Positions 1 through 8,718 of a stretch of 64,000 nucleotides of DNA are shown one piece after another. Position 1 is the first letter of the stretch, and each line of letters begins with the position of its first letter. Origin of the DNA: an uncultured Lachnospiraceae bacterium. Its GTDB lineage: Bacteria; Bacillota; Clostridia; Lachnospirales; Lachnospiraceae. Below the pieces are notes generated by a model. That model worked only from the letters and a program-made list of their open reading frames with translations, was not told the DNA's origin and did not search any database. Position numbers and translations under genes: made by a program. The stretch is taken from the NCBI GenBank assembly GCA_947089905.1, contig CAMUMG010000001.1, forward strand, positions 124,001 through 188,000, read 5' to 3'.

Positions 1-1
1 T

Positions 2-2173
2 TCTAAATTTCTTGCGCATATAAGTGAAGATAAGCAAAGAGAACAGACGATTTTAGATCACAGTAAAGGAACTGCTGAGTTAGCTGCTGATTTTGCTTCT
101 GTATTTGGCTGCAAAGACTGGGGATATGCGTGTGGTTTAATGCACGATATCGGAAAATATTCCCTTGGATTTCAAAAACGCTTAAAAGGAGGTCCTAGAG
201 TAGATCATTCCACAGCAGGAGCAAAAGAGTTTTATAAAATAAAAAATATTATGGCAGCTTATTGTGTCTGTGGTCATCATACAGGACTTTTAAATGGCGG
301 CAGCAGAGCAGATACATCAGAGAACAATTCTTTTTATGGAAGAATGCAAAAACAAGTAGAAGATTATTCTGTTTTTCAAACAGAACTATCGATGCCTGAC
401 GTCAGTAATCCACCACTAAACTCTTTAAAAAAAGGTGGTTTTAGTGCTTCCTTTTTTATTCGAATGTTATTTTCCTGTTTAGTAGACGCAGATTTTCTGA
501 ACACAGAAACTTTTATGACAGAAAATAAGTCAGGAAGAGAAACACTTTTAGATATCAGTATAGATGAACTATATCAAAAACTTCTTGAAGATATTGATAA
601 AAAGAAATGGCGTGAAGTTTCTGATAGGGAAACAGTAAATGGAAGAAGAAGTATGATTCTAAATGCCTGTTTAGAACAGGGAAAACAACCACAGGGGCTT
701 TTTACTCTTACTGTTCCGACAGGAGGAGGAAAAACAATTTCTTCTTTAGCATTTGCACTTACACATGCAAAAGAACATAGACTGCATCGTGTTATTTATG
801 CAATTCCATATACTTCAATTATTGAGCAAAATGTAGAAGTATTTCGCAGTATTCTCGGAAACGAATCTGTATTAGAAGATCATTCAAATGTAGAATATGA
901 AGACGAAGAAAATAAAGAGGAATTAAAAAAGATACAATTAGCGACAGAAAACTGGGATCGACCAGTAGTAGTAACAACAAATGTTCAATTCTTTGAATCT
1001 CTGTTTGCAAATAAATCTTCAAAATGCAGAAAATTACATAATATTGCCGGCAGTGTCATTATTTTAGATGAAGCACAGATGCTGCCAGAGCCTTATTTAC
1101 TTCCTTGTATTCAGGCACTTAGCGAATTGATTTATAATTATCATTGTTCTGTGGTTTTATGTACGGCAACTCAGCCATCTATCCAAAAATTTTTTGCAAA
1201 AGAGATTGTAGCAAAAGAACTCTGTCCACTTGTTTTAGAGCAATATGATTTTTTCCAAAGAGTCTTGATTGAATTTATGGGGGAGTGGTCACAAGAAGAA
1301 CTCATAAAACAATTAAAAAAAGAAACACAGGCTCTGTGTATTGTAAATAGCAGAAAGAGAGCTCAAAAAATTTTTGAAGAGTTAGGTGACAGTGAAGATC
1401 ATTTTTATTTATCTACTCTTTTATACCCAAATCACCGCAAAAAGCAACTAGAAAAGATAAGAACTCGGTTAAAAGAAAAAAAGAGATGTATTTTGATTGC
1501 CACCAGTTTAGTAGAGGCAGGTGTCGATTTTGACTTTCAGACGGTTTATCGGGAATTGGCAGGGTTAGATTCTATTATTCAAGCAGCAGGCAGATGCAAC
1601 CGACATGGAAAACGCAGTAAGGAAGAAAGTAAAACAAAGGTATTTACTTTCCCAGATGCGGAAAGAAACAGGATTGCTCCAGAATTAAGAAGACCAATCA
1701 GTGTTGCAAAACAAATAATTCAAAACCATGATAAATTCGATTCGATAGAGGCGATTGAAGATTATTTTAACCGCCTGTTTTATTTAGAAGGTGATGGATT
1801 AGATGCAAAGGAGATTATAGAGCAATTTGAAGAAGGGGTACGTTCCAGTTCCTATCCATTTCAGACGGTTGCAGAACAATTTAAATTAATAGAAGACAAA
1901 ACGATTCCTGTTTTTATTGCAAAAGATGCACAGGCAATAGAATTGTTAAAAAAGTTTAGACAAGGACAATATACAAAGCAATTAATACGAAAAATGGGAC
2001 AGTATCAGGTTAATCTTGATAAAAGGGATTATAGAGCTTTTATGGGAGCTGGATTATTGGAAACAGTGATACCAAATTTTTATGTATTGAGGGATCTAAA
2101 ACTATATTCAGAAGAAACAGGGCTGGATTTAAAAGTAGACATAGGAGATGCTATATTTGATGAAGAAATTTAG
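2..2173 (+). CDS. cas3: CRISPR-associated helicase/nuclease Cas3, type I-C (5' end outside window)
   Basis: Effector nuclease-helicase recruited by the type I-C Cascade complex to unwind and degrade target DNA. The frame is open from base 2, so the gene starts just upstream of the window; 723 codons are visible, against about 750-800 for the family, so little is missing. The HD nuclease domain comes first, with LDHSKG (about residue 20), HDIGKYS (about 48) and CGHHTG. The SF2 helicase follows: Walker A TVPTGGGKT (about 236), a DEAQ box (about 356) in place of the more common DEAH, CTATQPS, and motif VI QAAGRCNRHG (about 527). It leads a tight operon with cas5c 38 bases downstream. The family is clear; only the start codon is unseen. 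Confidence 0.95.
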   Translation, partial: SKFLAHISEDKQREQTILDHSKGTAELAADFASVFGCKDWGYACGLMHDIGKYSLGFQKRLKGGPRVDHSTAGAKEFYKIKNIMAAYCVCGHHTGLLNGGSRADTSENNSFYGRMQKQVEDYSVFQTELSMPDVSNPPLNSLKKGGFSASFFIRMLFSCLVDADFLNTETFMTENKSGRETLLDISIDELYQKLLEDIDKKKWREVSDRETVNGRRSMILNACLEQGKQPQGLFTLTVPTGGGKTISSLAFALTHAKEHRLHRVIYAIPYTSIIEQNVEVFRSILGNESVLEDHSNVEYEDEENKEELKKIQLATENWDRPVVVTTNVQFFESLFANKSSKCRKLHNIAGSVIILDEAQMLPEPYLLPCIQALSELIYNYHCSVVLCTATQPSIQKFFAKEIVAKELCPLVLEQYDFFQRVLIEFMGEWSQEELIKQLKKETQALCIVNSRKRAQKIFEELGDSEDHFYLSTLLYPNHRKKQLEKIRTRLKEKKRCILIATSLVEAGVDFDFQTVYRELAGLDSIIQAAGRCNRHGKRSKEESKTKVFTFPDAERNRIAPELRRPISVAKQIIQNHDKFDSIEAIEDYFNRLFYLEGDGLDAKEIIEQFEEGVRSSSYPFQTVAEQFKLIEDKTIPVFIAKDAQAIELLKKFRQGQYTKQLIRKMGQYQVNLDKRDYRAFMGAGLLETVIPNFYVLRDLKLYSEETGLDLKVDIGDAIFDEEI

Positions 2174-2211
2174 ATAAAGATAGTTTAAAAATTGAAAGAA
2201 ATGAGGTTTAT

Positions 2212-2871
2212 ATGAGTAGAGGAATAAAACTTAGGATTTGGGGAGAGTTTGCACTTTTTTGCAGACCTGAGATGAAAGTGGAACGATGTACGTATGATAT
2301 GATAACACCCTCAGCAGCGAGGGGAATTTTAGAGGCAATTTATTGGCATCCGGGTATGAAATGGGTAATAGATACTATTTCTGTTCAAAAGCCCATCCGT
2401 TTTACCAGTATACGAAGAAATGAAGTACAAAGTAAAATCTCGGCAAATAACGTATTAACTGTAATCAATGGGGGAGATAAACCACTATATTTATGTACCA
2501 AAAAGGATATTGCACAAAGAGCCGCGATTTTATTAAAAGATGTAGAATATATCATTGAAGCCCATTTTGAAATGACAAAATACGCAAATGAAAATGATAA
2601 TCCAGGAAAATTTGAAGATATTATCCTAAGAAGAGTAACAAAAGGACAATGTTATCACAGACCGTATTTAGGATGCAGAGAATTTCCGGCTCAGTTTGAA
2701 CGATGCGATCAGAAAAAAATACCAAATACATGTTTTGAGGGAGAAAAAGATTTAGGGTATATGTTATATGATTTTGACTATTCCAATCCAGAAGAAATTT
2801 GCCCGATGTTTTTTCGTGCAGTCCTTAAAAATGGAAAATTAGATTTGAGAAATTGTGAGGTGGTACGATGA
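2212..2871 (+). CDS. cas5c: Cas5c (Cas5d), pre-crRNA processing endoribonuclease of type I-C
   Basis: In type I-C systems, which lack Cas6, Cas5c cuts the repeat RNA and stays bound to the crRNA 5' handle in Cascade. The 219-residue length is normal. The N-terminal RAMP strand reads IKLRIWGEFALFCRP, followed by a conserved YDMITPSAARGILEAIYW stretch and, later, QCYHRPYLGCREFPAQF, all typical of the Cas5d family. The ATG has GAGG a few bases upstream. The stop overlaps the cas8c start in an ATGA arrangement, so the two are probably translationally coupled. The absence of any cas6 in the locus agrees with its processing role. Confidence 0.95.
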   Translation: MSRGIKLRIWGEFALFCRPEMKVERCTYDMITPSAARGILEAIYWHPGMKWVIDTISVQKPIRFTSIRRNEVQSKISANNVLTVINGGDKPLYLCTKKDIAQRAAILLKDVEYIIEAHFEMTKYANENDNPGKFEDIILRRVTKGQCYHRPYLGCREFPAQFERCDQKKIPNTCFEGEKDLGYMLYDFDYSNPEEICPMFFRAVLKNGKLDLRNCEVVR

Positions 2872-4712
2872 TTTTACAATCTTTAGTACAACTCTATGAA
2901 GATTTGGAAGAAAAAGGAAAAATTACAAAACCCGGATGGTGTAAAGCAAAGGTAGCATTTGCTTTAGTGTTATCAGAGGATGGACAATTAAAAGAAGTAA
3001 CTTTTTTGAAACAAAAATATACTCGTGGAAAAAAAGATGTATTATTGCCACAGGAATTAAAAGAACCAGTACCACAAATGTTTACTCGGCAATCAGGTAT
3101 TACTTCAAATTTTTTATGTGATCATTCAGGATATTTGTTAGGAGTAGATAAAAAGGGAAATCAAAAACGTTCCGAAGCTTGTTTTGAAGAAGCAAAAAAA
3201 AAGCATCTTGAATTATTAAAAGAAGTAGATAGCCCAGCCGCAAGAGCAGTATATCGTTTTTTTGAAAATTGGAAACCTGATTCAGCAGAAAAAGATCCAG
3301 TATTATCAAAATACTACGAAGAAATAATTGCTGGAGAAAATATAGTATTTTGTATAAATGAAGCTGAAAAATATGTTCATGAAGATCCTGCAATTAAAAG
3401 GGCGTGGGATCAATATTATGAATCCTCTCAAGGAGAAGAGGGAATCTGTCTTGTTACAGGAAAAAGAGAACCGATTGAAAAAACACATGGTCTGATTAAA
3501 GGAGTCAAAGGAGCACAGTCAAGCGGCGCAAACTTAGTTTCTTTTAATGCAGCAGCGTTTGAATCCTACGGAAAAGAACAAAGTTATAATGCTCCGGTTG
3601 GAAAATATGCAGTCTATGCCTATACAACTGCTCTAAATTATTTACTCTCAGATAAAAACAGTTGTACTATTTTAGGAGATACTACCATTGTTTATTGGGC
3701 AAAAGAAGGGGAGGATATATATCCTACTGTGTTTAATGCAATTACTGAGCCAACGCCAGATAATCAGGGACTTGTGAATGGGGTTTTTAAAAATCTGGCA
3801 GAGAAAAAGTCTATTGCTGTGGATATCGTAGAAAAAGAATTATCCGTCGATCAGCCTTTTTATATTTTGGGGCTGTCTCCAAACGCTGCAAGGCTTTCAG
3901 TTCGCTTTTTCTATCAGGGAAGTTTTGGAGAAATCTTAAATAATTTAAAAGAACATTATGATAACATGAATATTGTAAAACCAATCAATGACAAAATAGA
4001 ATATCTCGGTGTCTGGCGTATGCTCTTAGAAGTTGTAAATAAAAAGTCAAAGGATAAAAAAGCACCTGAAAACTTGACAGGCAATGTATATAGGGCAATT
4101 ATGTCCGGTACAAAATATCCAGAGTGGCTTTATCAGGCAGTACTTTTAAGAATTCGGGCAGAACAAGATGATAAAGAAAATTATAACTATAAAATCACAA
4201 GAGGAAGAGCAGCAATTATTAAGGCTTTTTTATTAAAAAACAGAGAGAAGAAAAAGGAGGAAATTACGATGGCATTAAACGAATCATGTAATAATACTGC
4301 CTATGTTCTTGGCAGAATGTTTTCTGTATTAGAAGAAATTCAAGAAAAAGCAAGTACAGAGCCAAATATGACAAATAAGGAAAACAAAGAAAAAAATTTT
4401 TCAGCAGGTAAAGGACTAAATACTACAATCAAAGATCGGTATTTTAATTCTGCTTGTGCAACTCCTGCGGTAATTTTTCCAATTTTATTTAAGTTAGGCA
4501 ATAATCATTTGAGAAAATTAAAAGATACAAAATATTACGAGAAGTTAATTGGACAGCTTCAGGAAAAATTTATGGTAGATGAAGGAAATACAACCGCTTA
4601 TCCAAAGCGTTTGACATTAGAAGAACAGGGACTTTTTATCTTAGGTTACTACCATCAGAATCAAAAACGTTATGAAAAAAAGTCAGAACAAGATCAGACA
4701 GGAAATGATTAA
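2868..4712 (+). CDS. cas8c: Cas8c (Csd1), large subunit of the type I-C Cascade
   Basis: Large subunit that recognises the PAM and nucleates R-loop formation in the type I-C complex. The 614-residue length and its place between cas5c and cas7c identify it; the N-terminus (SLVQLYEDLEEKGKI) and the CLVTGKREPIEKTHGLIKGV region, followed by SFNAAAFESYGKEQSYNAPV, match the Csd1 family as I know it. The start overlaps the cas5c stop by four bases (ATGA). The C-terminal quarter (from residue 468) is also read as a separate small-subunit frame, listed on its own. A 29-base gap with a strong GGAGGG ribosome site leads into cas7c. Confidence 0.95.
   Translation: MILQSLVQLYEDLEEKGKITKPGWCKAKVAFALVLSEDGQLKEVTFLKQKYTRGKKDVLLPQELKEPVPQMFTRQSGITSNFLCDHSGYLLGVDKKGNQKRSEACFEEAKKKHLELLKEVDSPAARAVYRFFENWKPDSAEKDPVLSKYYEEIIAGENIVFCINEAEKYVHEDPAIKRAWDQYYESSQGEEGICLVTGKREPIEKTHGLIKGVKGAQSSGANLVSFNAAAFESYGKEQSYNAPVGKYAVYAYTTALNYLLSDKNSCTILGDTTIVYWAKEGEDIYPTVFNAITEPTPDNQGLVNGVFKNLAEKKSIAVDIVEKELSVDQPFYILGLSPNAARLSVRFFYQGSFGEILNNLKEHYDNMNIVKPINDKIEYLGVWRMLLEVVNKKSKDKKAPENLTGNVYRAIMSGTKYPEWLYQAVLLRIRAEQDDKENYNYKITRGRAAIIKAFLLKNREKKKEEITMALNESCNNTAYVLGRMFSVLEEIQEKASTEPNMTNKENKEKNFSAGKGLNTTIKDRYFNSACATPAVIFPILFKLGNNHLRKLKDTKYYEKLIGQLQEKFMVDEGNTTAYPKRLTLEEQGLFILGYYHQNQKRYEKKSEQDQTGND
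4269..4712 (+). CDS. cas11c: Cas11c, small subunit made from an internal start inside cas8c
   Basis: An AAGGAGG ribosome site at 4254-4260 sits 8 bases before an ATG at 4269 that is in the same frame as cas8c (codon 468) and runs to the same stop, giving 147 residues beginning MALNESCNNTAYVLG. A Shine-Dalgarno this strong inside a gene is not expected by chance. Published work on type I-C systems shows that Cas11c is made by internal initiation within cas8c and forms the helical belly of Cascade beside the Cas7 backbone. The prediction here is that the same happens; the sequence shows the start signal and frame, while expression is inferred. Confidence 0.85.
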   Translation: MALNESCNNTAYVLGRMFSVLEEIQEKASTEPNMTNKENKEKNFSAGKGLNTTIKDRYFNSACATPAVIFPILFKLGNNHLRKLKDTKYYEKLIGQLQEKFMVDEGNTTAYPKRLTLEEQGLFILGYYHQNQKRYEKKSEQDQTGND

Positions 4713-4741
4713 AAATTTAAAGTAATTAGGAGGGAAAAGGA

Positions 4742-5626
4742 ATGAGTAATGTAATTTCAAATCGGTATGAGTTTGTAGTTTTATTTGATGTGGAGAATGG
4801 AAATCCAAATGGAGATCCAGATGCAGGGAATTTACCACGTATTGATCCAGAAAGTGGATATGGATTAGTGACAGATGTATGTTTAAAGCGAAAAATCAGA
4901 AATTATGTAGAAACCGTGAAAGAAGATACAGAAGGATATGGTATTTATATTAAAGAGGATGTTCCATTAAATTCCAGTGATAAAAAAGCATATGAATATT
5001 TAAAAATTGAGGATACAAAAGATCTCAAAAAGAATGATCCAGAAGCCGATCGTAAAATCAGAGATTTTATGTGTAAAAATTTTTATGATATTCGAACATT
5101 TGGTGCAGTTATGACAACATTTGTAAAGGCAAAGTTAAATTGTGGACAAGTTCGCGGTCCCGTTCAGCTTGGATTTGCCAGAAGCATTGATCCAATTGAC
5201 AGTCAGGAAGTTACCATTACAAGAATAGCAATTACTACAGAAGAAGATTTGGCTAAAAAAAGTACTGAAATGGGAAGAAAAATGATTGTACCATATGCAC
5301 TTTATCGTGTAGAGGGATATGTTTCTGCTAATCTTGCCAGAAAAACAACAGGATTTTCGGAAGAGGATCTGGAACTGTTATGGGAAGCAATTTTAAATAT
5401 GTTTGAACATGATCATTCTGCAGCACGGGGAAAAATGGCAGTAAGAGAATTAATTATTTTTAAACATAGCAAAGAACTTGGAGACTGTCAGGCTTATAAG
5501 TTGTTTGATGCAGTTGAAGTCAAGAAAAAAGAAGATGTAATTTATCCAAGACAATATCAGGATTATACGGTAACACTTCATAAAGATCAAATTCCAGAAA
5601 CGATAGAAGTATCAAGAAGAGCATAA
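4742..5626 (+). CDS. cas7c: Cas7c (Csd2), crRNA-binding backbone subunit
   Basis: Backbone protein that polymerises along the crRNA spacer in type I-C Cascade. The 294-residue protein opens with NRYEFVVLFDVENGNPNGDPDAGN, cut here to its key part: the FDVENGNPNGDPD signature of Csd2/Csh2 proteins. Further family traits are FGAVMTTF, GPVQLGFARSIDPI and HDHSAARGKM. AGGAGGGAAAAGGA precedes the ATG at good spacing. It lies between cas8c/cas11c and cas4, the standard I-C order. Confidence 0.96.
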   Translation: MSNVISNRYEFVVLFDVENGNPNGDPDAGNLPRIDPESGYGLVTDVCLKRKIRNYVETVKEDTEGYGIYIKEDVPLNSSDKKAYEYLKIEDTKDLKKNDPEADRKIRDFMCKNFYDIRTFGAVMTTFVKAKLNCGQVRGPVQLGFARSIDPIDSQEVTITRIAITTEEDLAKKSTEMGRKMIVPYALYRVEGYVSANLARKTTGFSEEDLELLWEAILNMFEHDHSAARGKMAVRELIIFKHSKELGDCQAYKLFDAVEVKKKEDVIYPRQYQDYTVTLHKDQIPETIEVSRRA

Positions 5627-5663
5627 TGTTATAAAAATAGATTCCTATAAAAAAGAGGAAATC

Positions 5664-6323
5664 ATGGAATATAAAGAAGAAGAGTATCTAATGTTATCGG
5701 GAATTCAGCATTTTGCTTTTTGTAGAAGACAGTGGGCATTAATTCATTTAGAGCAACAGTGGCAGGAAAATGAACGAACTGTAGAGGGAGAATTATTACA
5801 TCAACGGGCACATCGATCAGATTTGTTTGAAAAACGAAAAGGGGTTTTAATTACAAGAGCAATGCCTGTATATTCTAAAACTATGGGAGTTAGTGGAGAA
5901 TGTGATATCGTAGAATTTGAGGAGGATCAACAAGGAATTCCTTTGTTTGGTCATCGAGGACATTATCGTGTCTATCCAATAGAATATAAAAAAGGAAAGC
6001 CAAAAGAAACAGAAATAGATCATTTACAATTAACAGCACAGGCGATGTGTTTAGAGGAGATGTTGTCTGCCAAAATTGAAGAGGGAGCTTGTTATTATGG
6101 AGAGATTAGGCATAGAGAAGTAGTAACTTTTACAAAAGACCTAAGAGAACAAGTACAAAAGTACTTTAAAGAAATGCACGATTTATATTATCGCCACTAT
6201 ACTCCTAAAGTAAAGTGGTCAAAAAGTTGTAATGCCTGTTCATTAAAAGAAATTTGTCTTCCTAAGCTTGGAAAAACGCCATCTATAAAAGAGTATATTC
6301 AATCAGTTATTGGAAAGGAATAG
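5664..6323 (+). CDS. cas4: Cas4, iron-sulphur RecB-family nuclease for spacer acquisition
   Basis: Cas4 works with Cas1-Cas2 in adaptation, trimming prespacers and selecting those next to a correct PAM. The 219-residue protein has the four cysteines that hold the 4Fe-4S cluster: C20 (FCRRQW) and C189, C192, C198 (KSCNACSLKEICLPK). The RecB-type nuclease core shows GECDIVEF and the YPIEYKKGKPKE motif with its catalytic lysine. GAGG lies before the ATG. Three bases separate its stop from the cas1 start, which fits the known Cas4-Cas1 partnership. Confidence 0.95.
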   Translation: MEYKEEEYLMLSGIQHFAFCRRQWALIHLEQQWQENERTVEGELLHQRAHRSDLFEKRKGVLITRAMPVYSKTMGVSGECDIVEFEEDQQGIPLFGHRGHYRVYPIEYKKGKPKETEIDHLQLTAQAMCLEEMLSAKIEEGACYYGEIRHREVVTFTKDLREQVQKYFKEMHDLYYRHYTPKVKWSKSCNACSLKEICLPKLGKTPSIKEYIQSVIGKE

Positions 6324-6326
6324 TAT

Positions 6327-7358
6327 ATGAAAAAACTGTTAAATACACTTTATGTAACTTCACCAGACAGTTATTTATCATTAGATGGAGAAAATATTGT
6401 AATTTTAGTTCAAGATCAAGAAAAAAAACGAATTCCACTCCATAACATTGAATCGATTGTATCTTTTGGTTATCGTGGGGTAAGTCCAGCTTTGATGGGA
6501 GCTTGTGCGGAACGTAATATTTCTCTTTGTTTCTTAACACCCCAAGGAAAATTTTTAGCTCGAGTAATAGGAAAAGTAAAAGGAAATGTTTTACTAAGAG
6601 AAACACAATATCAAGCATTAAAAGAAGAAAAGATGGCATTAGGATTTGCAAAAAATTGTATTTTAGCCAAAGTATTTAATTCCCGAAAAATATTGGAAAG
6701 AGCACTTAGAGATCATAGTTTACAACTGGATATTCAAAAAGTAAAACAGGCTTCTGAGTATTTAAAACAAAGTCTAAAATTTATTAAAGATAGTAACGAT
6801 ATGTTTCAATTAAGGGGGTATGAAGGGGAAGCAGCAAGCATTTATTTTGGAGTATTTGATCAATTAATTATTCAACAGAAAAAAAGTTTTTCCTTTCAGA
6901 GTAGAAATAGACGTCCTCCACTTGATAATGTAAATGCAATGTTATCTTTTGTTTATACCTTATTAACTAATATGGTTGCATCTGCTCTAGAAACAGTAGG
7001 ATTAGATCCCTATGTTGGATTTATGCACACAGATAGACCCGGAAGAGTATCTCTTGCCCTAGATTTGATAGAAGAACTACGCCCTATTTTAGCAGATCGT
7101 TTTGTTTTAACTTTGATTAACAAAAAGATTATTACTGGCAAGGATTTTTCAAAGCAGGAAAATGGAGCAGTACTTATCAATGATAAAGCGAGAAAACTTT
7201 TATTACAGGAATGGCAAAACAGGAAAAAAGAGATAGTTACACATCCATATTTAGAGGAAAAGGTAGAGTGGGGAATGATTCCGTTTGTACAAGCAATGTT
7301 ATTTGCTAGAGTTTTAAGAGGAGCTCTTGACGAATATCCTCCATTTTTTTTGAAGTAG
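6327..7358 (+). CDS. cas1: Cas1, CRISPR integrase
   Basis: Metal-dependent integrase that inserts new spacers at the leader end of the array. The 343-residue length is normal. The three expected active-site residues can be placed: E168 (YEGEAAS), H234 (FMHTDRPGR) and D246 (LALDLIEELRP), the last two separated by 12 residues as in other Cas1 proteins. The ribosome site is AAAGGAA. It is followed nine bases later by cas2, its partner in the Cas1-Cas2 complex. No frameshift or missing key residue was seen, so adaptation should be intact. Confidence 0.97.
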   Translation: MKKLLNTLYVTSPDSYLSLDGENIVILVQDQEKKRIPLHNIESIVSFGYRGVSPALMGACAERNISLCFLTPQGKFLARVIGKVKGNVLLRETQYQALKEEKMALGFAKNCILAKVFNSRKILERALRDHSLQLDIQKVKQASEYLKQSLKFIKDSNDMFQLRGYEGEAASIYFGVFDQLIIQQKKSFSFQSRNRRPPLDNVNAMLSFVYTLLTNMVASALETVGLDPYVGFMHTDRPGRVSLALDLIEELRPILADRFVLTLINKKIITGKDFSKQENGAVLINDKARKLLLQEWQNRKKEIVTHPYLEEKVEWGMIPFVQAMLFARVLRGALDEYPPFFLK

Positions 7359-7367
7359 GAGAGAAAA

Positions 7368-7658
7368 ATGTTAGTTTTAATTACATATGATGTAAATACA
7401 GAAACAAAGGAAGGAAAAACAAGATTACGAAAAGTAGCAAAACAATGTATTAATTATGGAACTAGAGTACAAAATTCAGTATTTGAATGTATTTTAGACT
7501 CTGCTCAATGTATAAAATTAAAGGCAATATTAAAAGAAATTATCAGTGAGACTACAGATAGTCTACGTTTTTATTATTTAGGGGAACATCATAAAACTAA
7601 GGTAGAACAAATTGGTGTAAAGAAAGGAATTTCTGTAGAAGAACCATTGATATTTTAA
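7368..7658 (+). CDS. cas2: Cas2, structural partner of Cas1
   Basis: Small ferredoxin-fold protein that dimerises at the centre of the Cas1-Cas2 integration complex. It is 96 residues, the usual I-C length, opening MLVLITYDVNTET with the conserved aspartate at residue 8, followed by RLRKVAKQCINYGTRVQNSV and ending in SVEEPLIF. GGAGAG precedes the ATG. It is the last gene of the cas operon; a hairpin terminator follows at 7741-7769 and the array begins 160 bases downstream. Confidence 0.96.
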   Translation: MLVLITYDVNTETKEGKTRLRKVAKQCINYGTRVQNSVFECILDSAQCIKLKAILKEIISETTDSLRFYYLGEHHKTKVEQIGVKKGISVEEPLIF

Positions 7659-7740
7659 TTGTAATAAATTATTATCAGACTAAATTTAAAAATTGTATAA
7701 AATATAGTTGTAAATTTTATGCAAAAATAAGAGCTTACAT

Positions 7741-7769
7741 AAAAAGGGGATATAAAAACCCCCTTTTTT
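7741..7769. terminator. Bidirectional terminator between cas2 and the CRISPR array
   Basis: A-run plus GGGG at 7741-7749 pairs with CCCC plus a T-run at 7760-7769. It reads as a rho-independent terminator on both strands. It would end the cas operon on the plus strand and the array transcript on the minus strand, as expected if the two converge. Confidence 0.75.
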
Positions 7770-7818
7770 CTATTCCATTAAATTAATATATATATTATAG
7801 TCATTATATAAAATTGAT

Positions 7819-8718
7819 ATTTCAATCCACCCCGTACAGAGTGTGACAGTAGCAAAGTGGCAGGAACGTTCTTCTCTTTTATTTCAATCCATCCCCCCAT
7901 ACGGAGTGTGACACATAATATTGCCTCTGAAGGAGTGTATACAATATTTCAATCCACACACCCCATACGGAGTGTGACGTTATACTTATCGTATCACTTT
8001 CTCCGGATGCAATTTCAATCCACACACCCCATACGGAGTGTGACTGTTAAATATCCAATATCCAAATTAAACAAAACAATTTCAATCCACACACCCCATA
8101 CGGAGTGTGACATTTGCATTCAGATTTTGACATAGACCAGCACAAATTTCAATCCACACACCCCATACGGAGTGTGACATTCTGAAATAGCATTAATCCC
8201 CATTTCTAAAGAAATTTCAATCCACACACCCCATACGGAGTGTGACGTTTCCCGTATTCATCAAACTCTAAATGATTTGCAATTTCAATCCACACACCCC
8301 ATACGGAGTGTGACAATACACATGTAAGCCTTACCGAGAAGGGAAAATGATTTCAATCCACACACCCCATACGGAGTGTGACGAGTTTGGACTGTCTGAC
8401 GGTGTAGGAAATATTATTTCAATCCACACACCCCTTACGGAGTGTGACGATTGCCGTACTCGGAAATCTTTTCAAGCATACAATATTTCAATCCACACAC
8501 CCCTTACGGAGTGTGACATATACTTCTAAAGTTTGATTTAGACTTCATGAATTTCAATCCACACACCCCTTACGGAGTGTGACTTTGTTTATTCTGCTAT
8601 GGATATTCGTAATATGCAATTTCAATCCACACACCCCTTACGGAGTGTGACGATTGTTTGACAAAGGCATAAAGGGGATAATTGTATTTCAATCCACACA
8701 CCCCTTACGGAGTGTGAC
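7819..8718 (-). CRISPR. Type I-C CRISPR array: 14 repeats, 13 spacers, minus-strand transcript
   Basis: Repeats (plus-strand coordinates): 7819-7847, 7881-7912, 7946-7978, 8012-8044, 8079-8111, 8146-8178, 8214-8246, 8282-8314, 8350-8382, 8416-8448, 8485-8517, 8551-8583, 8619-8651, 8686-8718. The standard repeat is 33 bases; spacers are 33-36. In crRNA sense the repeat starts GTCACACTCC and ends GTGGATTGAAAT, the known I-C form, so crRNA is read from the minus strand. The two leftmost repeats are shortened (29 and 32 bases) and mutated, marking the trailer end. Repeats 3-9 carry CCCCATACGG and repeats 10-14 CCCCTTACGG. Spacer targets cannot be told without a search. Confidence 0.98.

Noticed and set aside
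7857-8529. Two open frames across the CRISPR array encoding repeated ISIHTPHTECD-like peptides
   Set aside because: They are translations of repeats and spacers with no ribosome site; a well-known artefact of I-C arrays.
7819-8718. Self-targeting spacers within this window
   Set aside because: By eye no spacer matched any gene in the window; a full genome search would be needed.
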